Origin: Leptospira ilyithenensis
GTDB lineage: Bacteria > Spirochaetota > Leptospiria > Leptospirales > Leptospiraceae
Direction of reading: 5' to 3'
Length of the DNA: 64,000 bases
NCBI RefSeq assembly: GCF_004771005.1
Contig: NZ_RQHV01000062.1
Location: 372,001-436,000, forward strand
The position numbers and the translations under genes were made by a program. Shown in pieces: positions 18,429 to 27,172 of the stretch (position 1 is the first letter of the stretch; every line of letters begins with the position of its first letter). Under the pieces are notes generated by a model that saw only the letters and a list, made by a program, of their open reading frames with translations, made no database searches and had not been told where the DNA came from.

Positions 18429-18518
18429 CCACGCTCGTTTTCGCGGAACCTCAACGAAAAAACTTCGGCCATCCCGGCCTTCGCCACCGCGAGATGCGCT
18501 TTCCTTGTTTAAGAATTG
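18429..18518 (+). repeat. Structured intergenic repeat, copy B
   Basis: It shares TTTTCGCGGAAC, CTTCGGCCATCCCGGCCTTC, CGCCACCGCGAG and the end TTTAAGAATTG with copies A and C. The inner 3' half of the first hairpin (GTTCCG in copy C) is missing, leaving only the outer arms CGTTTTCG and CGAAAAAAC. It lies about 220 bases from copy A in the same orientation. Confidence 0.7.
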
Positions 18519-18738
18519 GTATATGTTCGTGATTTCCGCTGCGATCGTATATGCGAATAGATCCTGCAAAAAGGCGAACATTTTGAAACTTTTTTTTGGA
18601 AAAACGGGTTCGGAATGGCGGAGTCAGGGATTTTGTGTTAGGTGGTTTTTTGCAAGCCCACGATCCACACCCCCCAATCCCGATGAAGGGTGGGGGCTAC
18701 TGATTCCGCAGAAAATTATGTCTCCTACATTGAATCTT
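18519..18738. other. Gene-free remainder of the 533-base intergenic region
   Basis: No convincing gene, tRNA or promoter is visible. A C-rich run near 18670 (CACCCCCCAATCCC) is followed by GGGTGGGGG, which could form an imperfect hairpin downstream of the minus-strand gene that ends at 18739. The rest of the gap holds repeat copies A and B. Confidence 0.4.
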
Positions 18739-21267
18739 CTATACTTCGTAGAACTGTAAATTCTCTTGCAACTCCTTTGGTAGAGCACCCGATGCATCCA
18801 TATACTTTTTGTATTTGTTTTCCAACTCTTTGTGCTGGCGGTTGCGTACGTTTTTGAATCGGTTGTGCAATTCTAAAAAGGCAGGCTGTGCTGAGACTTT
18901 TTCCCGAATGGTTTTGTGGAAAGGTATGTGGCGGTAAAAAATAGCACGAACCACCCGGTTCAATCTTTGCACTCCTTCTGCTTCGTATTTGATCCACAGA
19001 GAGTAATCGTTTGCAAATTTATCCCGATCCGTTCTGAATCGTTTGAATTCCCCTGAAATTTTTTCTTTGAGTTCGGGTGATAGATCTTTGCTTTTTTTGT
19101 AAAATTGCACATAGTCCGTGTAATCCGCTGTGATGGATGGAATCCCTACGTTATTCCAATCAGGGCCAAGTATGTTTTTGCAAAGTTCCCAACGGAACGC
19201 GGCAATCGCTTCAAACAGGAATGTTTTCAAATCTCCCGTAACAAAATGTGGGATCGTAATTCTTCCTTTGGATTCTTTCGAGCCTGCACCGCGGAAAATC
19301 GAAAGATCTTGCCACATCATGATTTTTGGTCCGATGGAAGGAACTAATACCAGATCGGGAATGATCGATTTTTGAACGAACTCGTTTTTGATTCCGATGT
19401 CTTCATTCCTGTAAATGACTTCGCGGTTGAATGCGGTATAATCCACATTGAGTATGTCTTGCATTGCTTTTTGTACACTTTCTTTGGTAACAAAACATTT
19501 TTCCAAGGGAATCGTGATATGGTATTTGGTTAGAATCGGAAAGTGACTGGCAACACTACCGGATGTTAGACGGCAGTTCGGTTCATACATTGATGAGATT
19601 TCATAAGCAAGTCTTGCGTCCGGGGTATCGTAACTGGGCGGGATGTCTTTGTCGGATTTGATTCCTGAGTCTTTCAGATCCAACTTTAGCTTTTCAAAGA
19701 AAGTCTGACCCAATTCATCCACGGAGGTCGGAGATTCTTTTGAGTAGATTCTTTCCAGCCAATCCGTTCCCAAATGAACCGGAACATTGCCATTGTAACG
19801 TCCTTGATCCAATCTTTGCACAAGTTCGACCAAATGACCGTCCTCAAGCAAAGATTCGTCAAAGTAGCCATAACGTAACATAAGTTCAACGGCCTTGGGG
19901 GCTTTTTTGCCAGCAGCAAGCCATTTGGTAAAAGATTTTTTGTAAACCTCCCAATAGGTTTTTGTGATCGTACGTCGGATTTTTCTATTGTCCGGTTCGG
20001 GATCAAGAGGGTTTTTGAAAGACTTGAGTTTTACCATCAAAGTGGAAAATTCTTTCACGGACTCCGGATCTACTTGGGAAAAATTCAAAATCTGACTTGC
20101 AGAGTTGAGTAGTTCGTTCTTCAAACTTGCCAAGTCGATTCCTGCAGTGATCCCGCTGGCACTTGCCGCATCCTGATCTTTTTTTGCTCCCAGTTCGTGA
20201 GCGTATTTTTTATTCAGTTCCGATTGTTTCTGTTCCAGAATGTCAAGGCCGCCCGTTAAACCACTGTACTGTGATCCGAAAATTTGTTTGAATTCTTCCA
20301 GGTGGGTTTGACTTTTTTTAGAAACCCATTCCGTAATGGGCAATAAGGTAGTGGCGGAGATTGTGGAATAACCTGTAGAAAATAAATCCAAAGTAAGATT
20401 GAATTTTTCGATTAAAGACTGGTCCCCGTGAAAAAGAAAATTCAAACTGTCTTTCAATTCCCCTGCTTCCCGATTCAGTATGTCAAATAGCTCGCGATAG
20501 GTGGAAACGTAACTTTCCGCTGCACTTTGTAAAAGCGTAGGATCAGCTTCAAAAAGCGCTTGGGAGATCTTGGGATTGACCGCCAAAATTTTGCGGATGA
20601 AATGAAAAGAGGAATCGCTCCACTCCACAGTCTCTGGGTAATCTTTTTCAAAAAACTCTCCGTGACTTTCTTCTAAGAAAGAAGTGCTGGGTTCATCGGG
20701 CAAAATTCCACCATGTTCATAAAACCCCGCAAGGTTATTTCGAATGGTCCGTATAACAGGATCTATAATGTTATCGTCTCTTGTGATCGGTGCCCCCGGT
20801 TGGATGTCTGAAAAAATGGAAGGATTCAGGATATAATAAACAACTCCTAAATTATCCGCAGTCATTTGGATTTTGGAACTCAGTCCGCGTATTGCAAGTA
20901 TCCTTTTGTAAAGCTCTCCGATCTCTTTGAGCATGGTTCGGACAGCCATCACACCTACTGAGACTTTTTGAATGAGAGTTTTTTTTGCATTCGGCTGGTT
21001 CATCACATAAGTGGAAATGACACAGGAAGTTTTTGCACGAATGGTATAAGGATAAGGCATCCCCTCTAACAGAGCAAAGATGCCCGGAGTGAGGTTGGTT
21101 CCTTCCAAGGTGTAGAGTGCCAGGCTTTCTTCCCCTAAAGTGGTTTCCACTCGAACGGAACCCTCGTGGAGAATGTTTAAGGACATTGATGGTTTTCCTG
21201 CAATGAAGAGAACTTCACCTGGATTGACTGGGATCTTTTGATTATTTTTAGTGGTATCTAGGGGCAT
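18739..21267 (-). CDS. Large cyclic-nucleotide-binding-domain protein, 842 residues
   Basis: Residues about 10-120 look like a CRP/FNR-type cNMP-binding beta-roll ([27 protein letters not shown], then [23 protein letters not shown]). The canonical phosphate-binding cassette is not obvious, so ligand binding is uncertain. The remaining ~700 residues are largely helical, soluble and unfamiliar to me, with no DNA-binding motif. A role as a cAMP- or cGMP-responsive cytoplasmic protein is inferred. A membrane cyclase is encoded 8 kb away. A perfect palindrome lies 9-38 bases upstream of the ATG. Confidence 0.65.
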   Translation of the reverse strand: MPLDTTKNNQKIPVNPGEVLFIAGKPSMSLNILHEGSVRVETTLGEESLALYTLEGTNLTPGIFALLEGMPYPYTIRAKTSCVISTYVMNQPNAKKTLIQKVSVGVMAVRTMLKEIGELYKRILAIRGLSSKIQMTADNLGVVYYILNPSIFSDIQPGAPITRDDNIIDPVIRTIRNNLAGFYEHGGILPDEPSTSFLEESHGEFFEKDYPETVEWSDSSFHFIRKILAVNPKISQALFEADPTLLQSAAESYVSTYRELFDILNREAGELKDSLNFLFHGDQSLIEKFNLTLDLFSTGYSTISATTLLPITEWVSKKSQTHLEEFKQIFGSQYSGLTGGLDILEQKQSELNKKYAHELGAKKDQDAASASGITAGIDLASLKNELLNSASQILNFSQVDPESVKEFSTLMVKLKSFKNPLDPEPDNRKIRRTITKTYWEVYKKSFTKWLAAGKKAPKAVELMLRYGYFDESLLEDGHLVELVQRLDQGRYNGNVPVHLGTDWLERIYSKESPTSVDELGQTFFEKLKLDLKDSGIKSDKDIPPSYDTPDARLAYEISSMYEPNCRLTSGSVASHFPILTKYHITIPLEKCFVTKESVQKAMQDILNVDYTAFNREVIYRNEDIGIKNEFVQKSIIPDLVLVPSIGPKIMMWQDLSIFRGAGSKESKGRITIPHFVTGDLKTFLFEAIAAFRWELCKNILGPDWNNVGIPSITADYTDYVQFYKKSKDLSPELKEKISGEFKRFRTDRDKFANDYSLWIKYEAEGVQRLNRVVRAIFYRHIPFHKTIREKVSAQPAFLELHNRFKNVRNRQHKELENKYKKYMDASGALPKELQENLQFYEV

Positions 21268-21275
21268 GTTTAGCT

Positions 21276-21305
21276 TTTTGTAGGAACATTGCTGTTCCTA
21301 CAAAA
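21276..21305. promoter_or_regulatory. Perfect 12-bp palindrome between divergent genes
   Basis: TTTTGTAGGAAC (21276-21287) and GTTCCTACAAAA (21294-21305) are exact reverse complements around a 6-base loop. The site is in the 87-base gap between the divergent cNMP-binding gene and aroA. It could be an operator or a short REP-like palindrome. Confidence 0.5.
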
Positions 21306-21354
21306 CCTAAGAATCTTTGCTCAAATTGCAAAATACTTTTTAGAAAAATATTGA

Positions 21355-22638
21355 ATGTTATCCTCTAAACTTACTCTTTCCGGTTCTCATTCCGTCTCCG
21401 TTCCGGGGGACAAGTCGATTTCCCATAGATCCGTTCTTTTCAGCTCACTTGCCCAAGGCAGGTCGGAAATCCACGGCTTTTTAGAAGGCGAAGACCCTCT
21501 CAATACCATGAAATGTTTTGGAAACCTCGGGGTTTCCTTTACAAATCTGGGAAAAGGAAGTTATTCCGTAGAGAGTCCGGGCAAAAAAGGTCTCACTTCT
21601 CCGAAAGGAGAATTGGATTTTGGAAATGCCGGAACCGGAATCCGACTTTCCGCAGGGTTACTTTGCGGATTGCCACAGATCCAAGCCATTGTGGGTGGGG
21701 ATGCTTCTTTGCAAAAAAGACCGATGGCAAGGATCATCGATCCTCTTACCGCTATGGGAGGAGAGATCCGCTCTCTTTCCGGGGATGGGCGCGCACCTTT
21801 GAAAATCAAAGGAAAACAACTACAGGATTATAAATTCAAAAGCCCTATTGCTTCCGCACAAGTTAAGAGTGCGCTTATGCTCGCTGCATTGTCTTCTGAA
21901 ATTGGATTGGATTATGAAGAAGATGAACTTTCCCGTGATCATACTGAAAATATGATTCGATTTTTGGGAGGGAGCATCAATCAGATTACGCCGCTTCGTT
22001 TTCAAATGAAACCTCCATACCGGTTCGAAGGGGGGAGCTTTAAAGTTCCGGGAGATATTTCCAGCGCATCATTTTATATCGTGCTCGGGTTATGTGCCAA
22101 AGGAGAACCAACTATTATTCGTAATGTGGGACTGAATCCTTCCCGGGTAGGTATCATTACAGTATTAAGAAAGATGGGCGGCAAAATCGAAATTGCCGAT
22201 CCCAGAAAGGAATGCGGTGAAGATATCGGGGATCTGGTTGTTTATCCTTCCGTATTACGCAAAACGGAAATTTCCGCATCTCTCATTCCTTCCATCATTG
22301 ACGAGATACCAATCCTTACGATCGCGGGACTTTTTTCGGAAGGAGGTTTCTCCATTCGAAATGCAAAGGAATTGCGGGCAAAAGAATCCGATCGTATTAC
22401 TTCGGTGATTGTCAACTTGCAAAAATTAGGTGTTTCTGTGAGAGAATTTGAAGACGGATACGAGTTTGACGAAATCAGTTCTTTGACTTCCGCAAAAATA
22501 GAAACCTATATGGATCATAGAATTGCGATGAGTTTTGCCATCCTTGCCAAACTGTCCGGGCTTTCTTTCAGTTTCGATGATACCAGTTGGGTGGACACTT
22601 CTTTCCCCGGATTTTTTGAAATCTTAAAAACATTTTAG
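21355..22638 (+). CDS. aroA: 3-phosphoshikimate 1-carboxyvinyltransferase (EPSP synthase)
   Basis: The 427-residue enzyme transfers enolpyruvyl from PEP to shikimate 3-phosphate, step six of the shikimate pathway. It has [17 protein letters not shown] (catalytic Lys and phosphate contacts), GNAGTGIRL, a [11 protein letters not shown] stretch, and the C-terminal RAKESDRI and DHRIAMSFA motifs. The length is standard for two inverse-alpha-beta domains. No strong Shine-Dalgarno sequence precedes ATG 21355. Another shikimate gene, aroB, is at 39041 but in a different cluster. Confidence 0.96.
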   Translation: MLSSKLTLSGSHSVSVPGDKSISHRSVLFSSLAQGRSEIHGFLEGEDPLNTMKCFGNLGVSFTNLGKGSYSVESPGKKGLTSPKGELDFGNAGTGIRLSAGLLCGLPQIQAIVGGDASLQKRPMARIIDPLTAMGGEIRSLSGDGRAPLKIKGKQLQDYKFKSPIASAQVKSALMLAALSSEIGLDYEEDELSRDHTENMIRFLGGSINQITPLRFQMKPPYRFEGGSFKVPGDISSASFYIVLGLCAKGEPTIIRNVGLNPSRVGIITVLRKMGGKIEIADPRKECGEDIGDLVVYPSVLRKTEISASLIPSIIDEIPILTIAGLFSEGGFSIRNAKELRAKESDRITSVIVNLQKLGVSVREFEDGYEFDEISSLTSAKIETYMDHRIAMSFAILAKLSGLSFSFDDTSWVDTSFPGFFEILKTF

Positions 22639-22668
22639 ATTCCACCCGTTCGGCAAATGCGAAATAAA

Positions 22669-22699
22669 AACTCTCTATATTCAGTAGAGAGTTTCTTTC
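22669..22699. terminator. Bidirectional intrinsic terminator
   Basis: AACTCTCTA (22669-22677) pairs with TAGAGAGTT (22685-22693) around a 7-base loop. On the plus strand it is followed by TCTTTC, and on the minus strand by TTTTATTTCGC. It separates aroA from the convergent ATPase gene, whose last codons overlap the stem. Confidence 0.8.
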
Positions 22700-23298
22700 A
22701 AAATATGGACGCGTACGGTAATTTCAAAACTTCCTTGGTGAGTGCTTTTGATTCTATATCCTAGATTCAAATGATAATCATTCAGTAACATCAAAAGCCC
22801 GATCCCGGAAGTTTTGTCTTCCGTTTGTTTTGATTCCAGCGCATCAAAATACATTTGGTTTACATTTCCGGAAACTATCGTTTGCATTAACTTTTCAAAG
22901 TTTTGTTTTGTCCAAGAGCTAACTTTGTTTTTTACATCCACTCTAAGCGTGTTTCCCAAATCCTTGATTTCTATATAAATTTTACTGTTTTCTTTTTCGG
23001 AATATTTTGCCGCGTTTTCTATCAGTTCGTTCATGATTGTAGATGCTGAATTCGTATCTAAGGATTCGTCTTTACCCGAACCGGAATAAAATTGAGAAAC
23101 GAAATTGGAAACAATCTCGCATCTTTTCCAATGAAATGTCATATCTTGCGCATAGACGGACAAGGAAAGGTGACTGTGGTATGGTAAGTTTTCTGCGGAT
23201 AAGAATATATCTCCGTTTGATGATATAACGCTAGTTATTTTTTCTTTGCTGGGATTTTCCTCTGCAGCATTTTTCCCTGATAAACTGACAATCGACAT
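22681..23298 (-). CDS. Histidine-kinase-like ATPase (anti-sigma/switch-kinase type)
   Basis: The 205-residue cytoplasmic protein lacks a phospho-accepting His domain but has the GHKL ATPase elements: the N-box NELIENAAKYSEKENSKIYI (about 115-134) and a glycine loop TSGIGLLMLLNDY. This resembles RsbW/SpoIIAB-type kinases or phosphatase-partner regulators that act in partner switching. No anti-anti-sigma gene is next to it, so the partner is unknown. Confidence 0.65.
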   Translation of the reverse strand: MSIVSLSGKNAAEENPSKEKITSVISSNGDIFLSAENLPYHSHLSLSVYAQDMTFHWKRCEIVSNFVSQFYSGSGKDESLDTNSASTIMNELIENAAKYSEKENSKIYIEIKDLGNTLRVDVKNKVSSWTKQNFEKLMQTIVSGNVNQMYFDALESKQTEDKTSGIGLLMLLNDYHLNLGYRIKSTHQGSFEITVRVHILKETLY

Positions 23299-23578
23299 TC
23301 TTATACCTCTTTTTTATAATTTAGTTTACCCTTGATTTCTTTCGTTGTCGTCTGGATGGATCTAATCTGACGATAAAGTGCAGACGGCTGGATCGAGTCG
23401 GACATATTGTGTTATTTTTAGAATATTTATGTGAAAGAATATGTTCGTTTTGCCGGTTAATGGTTGTTTGGATTTTTATATTTCTGCTGATAAATAAAAT
23501 TATGGAGATAGATAATATGCGGGTTGGAGTTTTAGTCTAATCACCTGAATACACAATCTTTGGATCAATGGTGATGCG
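23299..23578. other. Divergent intergenic region with candidate regulator sites
   Basis: This 280-base gap between divergent genes has no ORF worth calling. It contains TCGTCTGGATGGATC (23348-23362) and, nearby, GACGGCTGGATCGAG (about 23384-23398). A similar word in reverse orientation occurs in front of the small secreted protein gene at 24728-24742. These could be binding sites of the AraC-family regulator encoded next. Confidence 0.35.
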
Positions 23579-24700
23579 ATGTCTCATTCACTCAGCGAAT
23601 TTGGTGAATACTTGAATTTCTTTCTAATCTTTTCTTCCTTACTCGGCCTTCTCTACGCAATTGGAGAATTGTTCAGCTATCATCGGAGTAGGAAACAAGT
23701 GTTACTCGGGGTTATTTTTCTCGGCGCCAGTTATATCTTGTTCAATTTTTATCTTCTTTCTTCCCATCGGATCAAATCGTTTCCTTATTTGTACTTAACC
23801 GATTTACCCGTTGTGGCGGGTTTGGGGATTTTACTGGATGAATATTTCCTTATCGCTTTGGAGGGAAAGTTCCGATCTTTTCGCAGATTGTATTTTAAAC
23901 TTATCCCGATCGTTCTGTTTTTCGTATTGATTTTAATATGGAATCTATTGCACGAAACGGACTTTATGAAAAATGCGGAGTCGACAACCTACAGTTTGGA
24001 AGATCGTCCGGTTTTACTTATAACTATCACAACTCTAACTTATGTTTGGTGTATGTTGAAAATTTTAACTAGAATTTCCAAACAAATCCGATGGTCCACT
24101 TTCAGAAAAAACACCACTCTGAAAATTGGTCTGGGTATTACGATATTTTGTTTGGCATTATCTTTGAATGCACTTCGGACCATTGCTTTCGGCGATCATG
24201 CGGCCTATCAATTTTCCGGAATCGCCATAGGATTTTTCTTTTGCTTTTTATATGTTCTCAGACAGTCTTCTCCCGATTTTTTCCTGGAAGTCAGAAAGAT
24301 CGTTGAAGAGGAAAAGAAAGAGAGAATCTCGCAAATTTCAAAACTGGATCACAATTTGGTTCGCAAACAATTGGAAGATTTGTTTGAAAAGGAAAAGATA
24401 TACAGAGAAGAAAAATTAAACTTAAGAGACCTATCAGAAAAACTGGATCTGACTTCCCATCAGCTGTCTGAATTTTTAAATACGGAAATCAAACTTAGCT
24501 TTTATCAATATACAAATTTGTTCAGAGTGAATGAAGCGAAAGAAAAAATAGAAAAAGAACCGGATCGTTCCTTGCTTGCCATTGCCTATGATGTCGGTTT
24601 CGGTTCCAAGTCCACATTCAATGAAGCTTTTAAAAAAGAAACAGGCAAGACTCCGAGAGAGTATAGAGAAAAAATTTTAAAAAAACATCCGATCCGATAA
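23579..24700 (+). CDS. Membrane-bound AraC-family transcriptional regulator
   Basis: The 373-residue protein has a hydrophobic N-terminal half with about seven membrane helices (roughly 10-230: FLIFSSLLGLLYAIG, VLLGVIFLGASYILF, IPIVLFFVLILIW, IGLGITIFCLALSL and others). A charged linker follows, then a C-terminal AraC double helix-turn-helix (about 275-370, with LNLRDLSEKLDLTSHQLSEF and IAYDVGFGSKSTFNEAFKKE). Such proteins sense a membrane or periplasmic signal and bind DNA directly. Candidate sites lie upstream of this gene and of the next one. The ligand is unknown. Confidence 0.82.
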   Translation: MSHSLSEFGEYLNFFLIFSSLLGLLYAIGELFSYHRSRKQVLLGVIFLGASYILFNFYLLSSHRIKSFPYLYLTDLPVVAGLGILLDEYFLIALEGKFRSFRRLYFKLIPIVLFFVLILIWNLLHETDFMKNAESTTYSLEDRPVLLITITTLTYVWCMLKILTRISKQIRWSTFRKNTTLKIGLGITIFCLALSLNALRTIAFGDHAAYQFSGIAIGFFFCFLYVLRQSSPDFFLEVRKIVEEEKKERISQISKLDHNLVRKQLEDLFEKEKIYREEKLNLRDLSEKLDLTSHQLSEFLNTEIKLSFYQYTNLFRVNEAKEKIEKEPDRSLLAIAYDVGFGSKSTFNEAFKKETGKTPREYREKILKKHPIR

Positions 24701-24727
24701 ATCCGGTCTTGGATTTTATACTTTTTC

Positions 24728-24742
24728 GATCGAGCCAGACGA
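24728..24742 (-). promoter_or_regulatory. Candidate AraC-regulator binding word
   Basis: On the minus strand this is TCGTCTGGCTCGATC, matching 13 of 15 bases of TCGTCTGGATGGATC at 23348. It lies about 100 bases upstream of the small secreted protein gene. A shared site would make that gene part of the regulator's regulon. Two occurrences are weak evidence. Confidence 0.3.
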
Positions 24743-24844
24743 TAGGAATTCTTCTTCGTGGTAGGATTGGATTCAATCGAGCGGTAAGTTCACTTCAAAA
24801 GAAAAACTTTTCACCCGATCAATTCGATTCAAAAGGATTCTACC

Positions 24845-25270
24845 ATGAAAAAGAAAATTAGTTTGATCTTAGCATTTGCGCTCAGTGCACAAGCGGCATT
24901 TGCAGCTCCTTCCGGTGCAATGAGTGTTCGTGAACTTGCGCAATCGTTTGCAAAGAGCGGAATGACTTCCAAAGAAGCGAACGAATATCTTCAGGCACAT
25001 ATTACACCTGCTGAATTCGCCCGCCTCAAAAGAGAAATCAAAAACTCAGAGTTTGCAGGAACTTTGGATCAGGATATGGATCAGATTGTAGCATCCGTCC
25101 AATTGCAAAAGTCAACAGGTAGCTACTTGCATGGAAACAATTTTGTAATTATTACAAATGCAGTAGCATCCGTCGGAGTTGTAGCGGTTGTTGCTTTGGT
25201 GGTTCATGCAGGCGGTCTGAATACTCTTACTACAGGCGGATTGTACAACAGCATAGGATTGGGATTATAA
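24845..25270 (+). CDS. Small secreted protein with hydrophobic Gly-rich tail
   Basis: The 141-residue product has a clear signal peptide with an AFA-AP cleavage site near residue 21. It then has a charged helical part (about 25-95) and a C-terminal hydrophobic, glycine-rich end (about 100-141, VGVVAVVALVVHAGGLNTLT). I do not recognise a family. AAGGA precedes the ATG. It lies between an AraC-type regulator and a secreted metallopeptidase, followed by a terminator hairpin. The tail could insert in a membrane or be a processed peptide, but this is speculation. Confidence 0.65.
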   Translation: MKKKISLILAFALSAQAAFAAPSGAMSVRELAQSFAKSGMTSKEANEYLQAHITPAEFARLKREIKNSEFAGTLDQDMDQIVASVQLQKSTGSYLHGNNFVIITNAVASVGVVAVVALVVHAGGLNTLTTGGLYNSIGLGL

Positions 25271-25285
25271 TCCTAGTTAAGCGGA

Positions 25286-25331
25286 GGCTTTCGTTTCTGA
25301 AATTTTTAAAGAAACGGGAGCCTTTCTTTTT
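25286..25331 (+). terminator. Intrinsic terminator or attenuator between secreted protein and peptidase genes
   Basis: GGCTTTCGTTTC (25286-25297) pairs with GAAACGGGAGCC (25311-25322), with two wobble pairs, followed by TTTCTTTTT. The peptidase Shine-Dalgarno sequence begins only about 25 bases further on. No separate promoter is evident, so partial read-through probably sets the ratio of the two products. Confidence 0.75.
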
Positions 25332-25369
25332 AATACAAAACAATGTTACAAGCAGAGAGGGATTTTACA

Positions 25370-26950
25370 ATGAAGAGGTATAAACTATTTTTGAACTCAA
25401 AGTCGAAATTTTATTTCATCATACTCGTTCTTTTATTTTTTTATACAATGCCATCCTATTCGGAAGAAAGGAAACAGAATCAGATCTTGGATTGGGACGA
25501 ATCCGAAAAGGCATTTGTACATAAGAACATAACTCTGAATGATTTGGGACTTAGGTCCACTACCAATTATACGCTCGAACATTTTTCCATCCATTCCGGC
25601 ATGGAGTCTTTGCCCGTTCCTTTGGAACAAGTAGAAGGAAATTTGAAACTTATGACTTTGGGATATCATCTTCAAAAAATAGAAAATAGGTTTCGATACA
25701 TATCTAAAAAAGCATCTTTTAAAAAGGATATCACCGCATTCAATCCTCCCATTCGGATTCGGATCGATGCACCTTACGCGTATTCACCGACGGATTATTA
25801 CGATAAAAAGATATCGCTGAAAAATACCGCGTTGACTATACCTCCGTCCGGTTCAAAAAGCGGCTGGAACAGCGAACTTTGGTTTGCACCCAAATGGTCT
25901 TTTCCGGTTATCGGCGGAACATTTGCAATAGATCGGATCATTGATACGGCGCTTTGCCCGGATGCAATCTATCATGAATACACGCATTTAATCACGGGAC
26001 AGTATTTGGGAAACAATTCCATAGGCAAGTCCTTGAGTGAAGGGTTGTCCGATTATTATACTGCATCCATGTTGGATCATCCCGAATTATATACTTATAA
26101 GACATGTGAGGGTGTAAAACGTCAGCTTCTGGTGACTTCCTTTCGATTGGACAAAAGTTTCGGAAGTTACGATACCGGGATCGAATCCGAATTCAAAAAG
26201 GATTTGAGATTTATACCGTCTTTGTTATGGCAATACAGAAGTGTAGTCGGAAAGGACCTAGCGGACGTTACTATATTGCAGGCAGTATCCGGAACAGATG
26301 CTGCTCCCCGTTTTTTCCCCGAGTTTTTAGACGCACTTTCTTCCTCTCTTTTCCGAGAGGTAAAAAAAGCTCAAGGTGATGTTTTCGCGTTGGAATTGGT
26401 TCGAAAAGTAGAGACTTCCGTATTTCTTCCTCATGGAGTATTTACCAAACACAGCAAAAAAGAAACCGTATTCGGATTGTTACCGAAAACACCGAAGCTT
26501 CTTCCCAATTCAGACTCTAAAACAAAAGTTATGTGTTCAAATAGAAACGAGTTTGAGTTTCTTTGGAGTAATGTCAGTGTGGAAGATCCTAATTTGAGAT
26601 TTTACTGGCATTGCAACCGGATGAAAATACCGATGGTGATAGATTTGGAACAAGCTGATCCGGGATTTTATTTGTTAAAAAACAATCTGTCTTATCTTTC
26701 CGGAAAATTGCGTTTTGCCAGCAAAAATCCGGGTCGACCCGATCCAAAATTATCGGAAGAAGATCAGATACAATATTTAAAACTATATGATTATGTAAAA
26801 AACAATTATCTTTTCTATAGAACAATGGATAAGGAAGTCAGGTTGTATTATGGAGAGAAAGGTAAATCGACTGACGGAATGTTTCGTTTGGAGTTTGCTT
26901 ATCCGGGCATTCTGGGAGGAAATTTTATCTATCGCTTTCCTGAGACTTAG
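25370..26950 (+). CDS. Secreted zinc metallopeptidase, thermolysin-like (gluzincin)
   Basis: From ATG 25370 (GAGAGG upstream) the product has 526 residues. An upstream in-frame ATG at 25343 is less likely. A signal peptide covers about 1-31 (LVLLFFYTMPSYS). The active site is HEYTH at 202-206, with E224 in SLSEGLSDYYT as the probable third zinc ligand, the spacing of thermolysin-like peptidases. N- and C-terminal regions are unfamiliar. It probably acts in the periplasm or outside the cell on unknown proteins. It may be co-expressed with the small secreted protein upstream through a leaky terminator. Confidence 0.75.
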   Translation: MKRYKLFLNSKSKFYFIILVLLFFYTMPSYSEERKQNQILDWDESEKAFVHKNITLNDLGLRSTTNYTLEHFSIHSGMESLPVPLEQVEGNLKLMTLGYHLQKIENRFRYISKKASFKKDITAFNPPIRIRIDAPYAYSPTDYYDKKISLKNTALTIPPSGSKSGWNSELWFAPKWSFPVIGGTFAIDRIIDTALCPDAIYHEYTHLITGQYLGNNSIGKSLSEGLSDYYTASMLDHPELYTYKTCEGVKRQLLVTSFRLDKSFGSYDTGIESEFKKDLRFIPSLLWQYRSVVGKDLADVTILQAVSGTDAAPRFFPEFLDALSSSLFREVKKAQGDVFALELVRKVETSVFLPHGVFTKHSKKETVFGLLPKTPKLLPNSDSKTKVMCSNRNEFEFLWSNVSVEDPNLRFYWHCNRMKIPMVIDLEQADPGFYLLKNNLSYLSGKLRFASKNPGRPDPKLSEEDQIQYLKLYDYVKNNYLFYRTMDKEVRLYYGEKGKSTDGMFRLEFAYPGILGGNFIYRFPET

Positions 26951-27172
26951 AACACACCTCGCCAAATGAACTGTCTGATAAATCATGACCAATAGACATT
27001 AAGATCGAAAGATACTTTCGGATGGAAATTTGTTTCCATGGCTTTTTGGTAGAATTTGGAAAGATTTTTCGAAAAGCCAAACAATTCTTCGTCGTATTTT
27101 CATAGCTCATCCTGCGGAAAAGCCGATGAGAGGTGTGTCTAATCGCTTTTTCAGGAGAACCTAACAATTATT
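26951..27172. other. 222-base gap upstream of the chemotaxis receptor, with a long-range inverted repeat
   Basis: No gene is visible. ACACACCTC (about 26953-26961) near the left end is complementary to GAGGTGTGT (about 27129-27137) near the right end. Internal hairpins include CTCATC/GATGAG near 27106-27129. It may be a structured 5' leader. It matches no riboswitch class I know. Confidence 0.3.
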
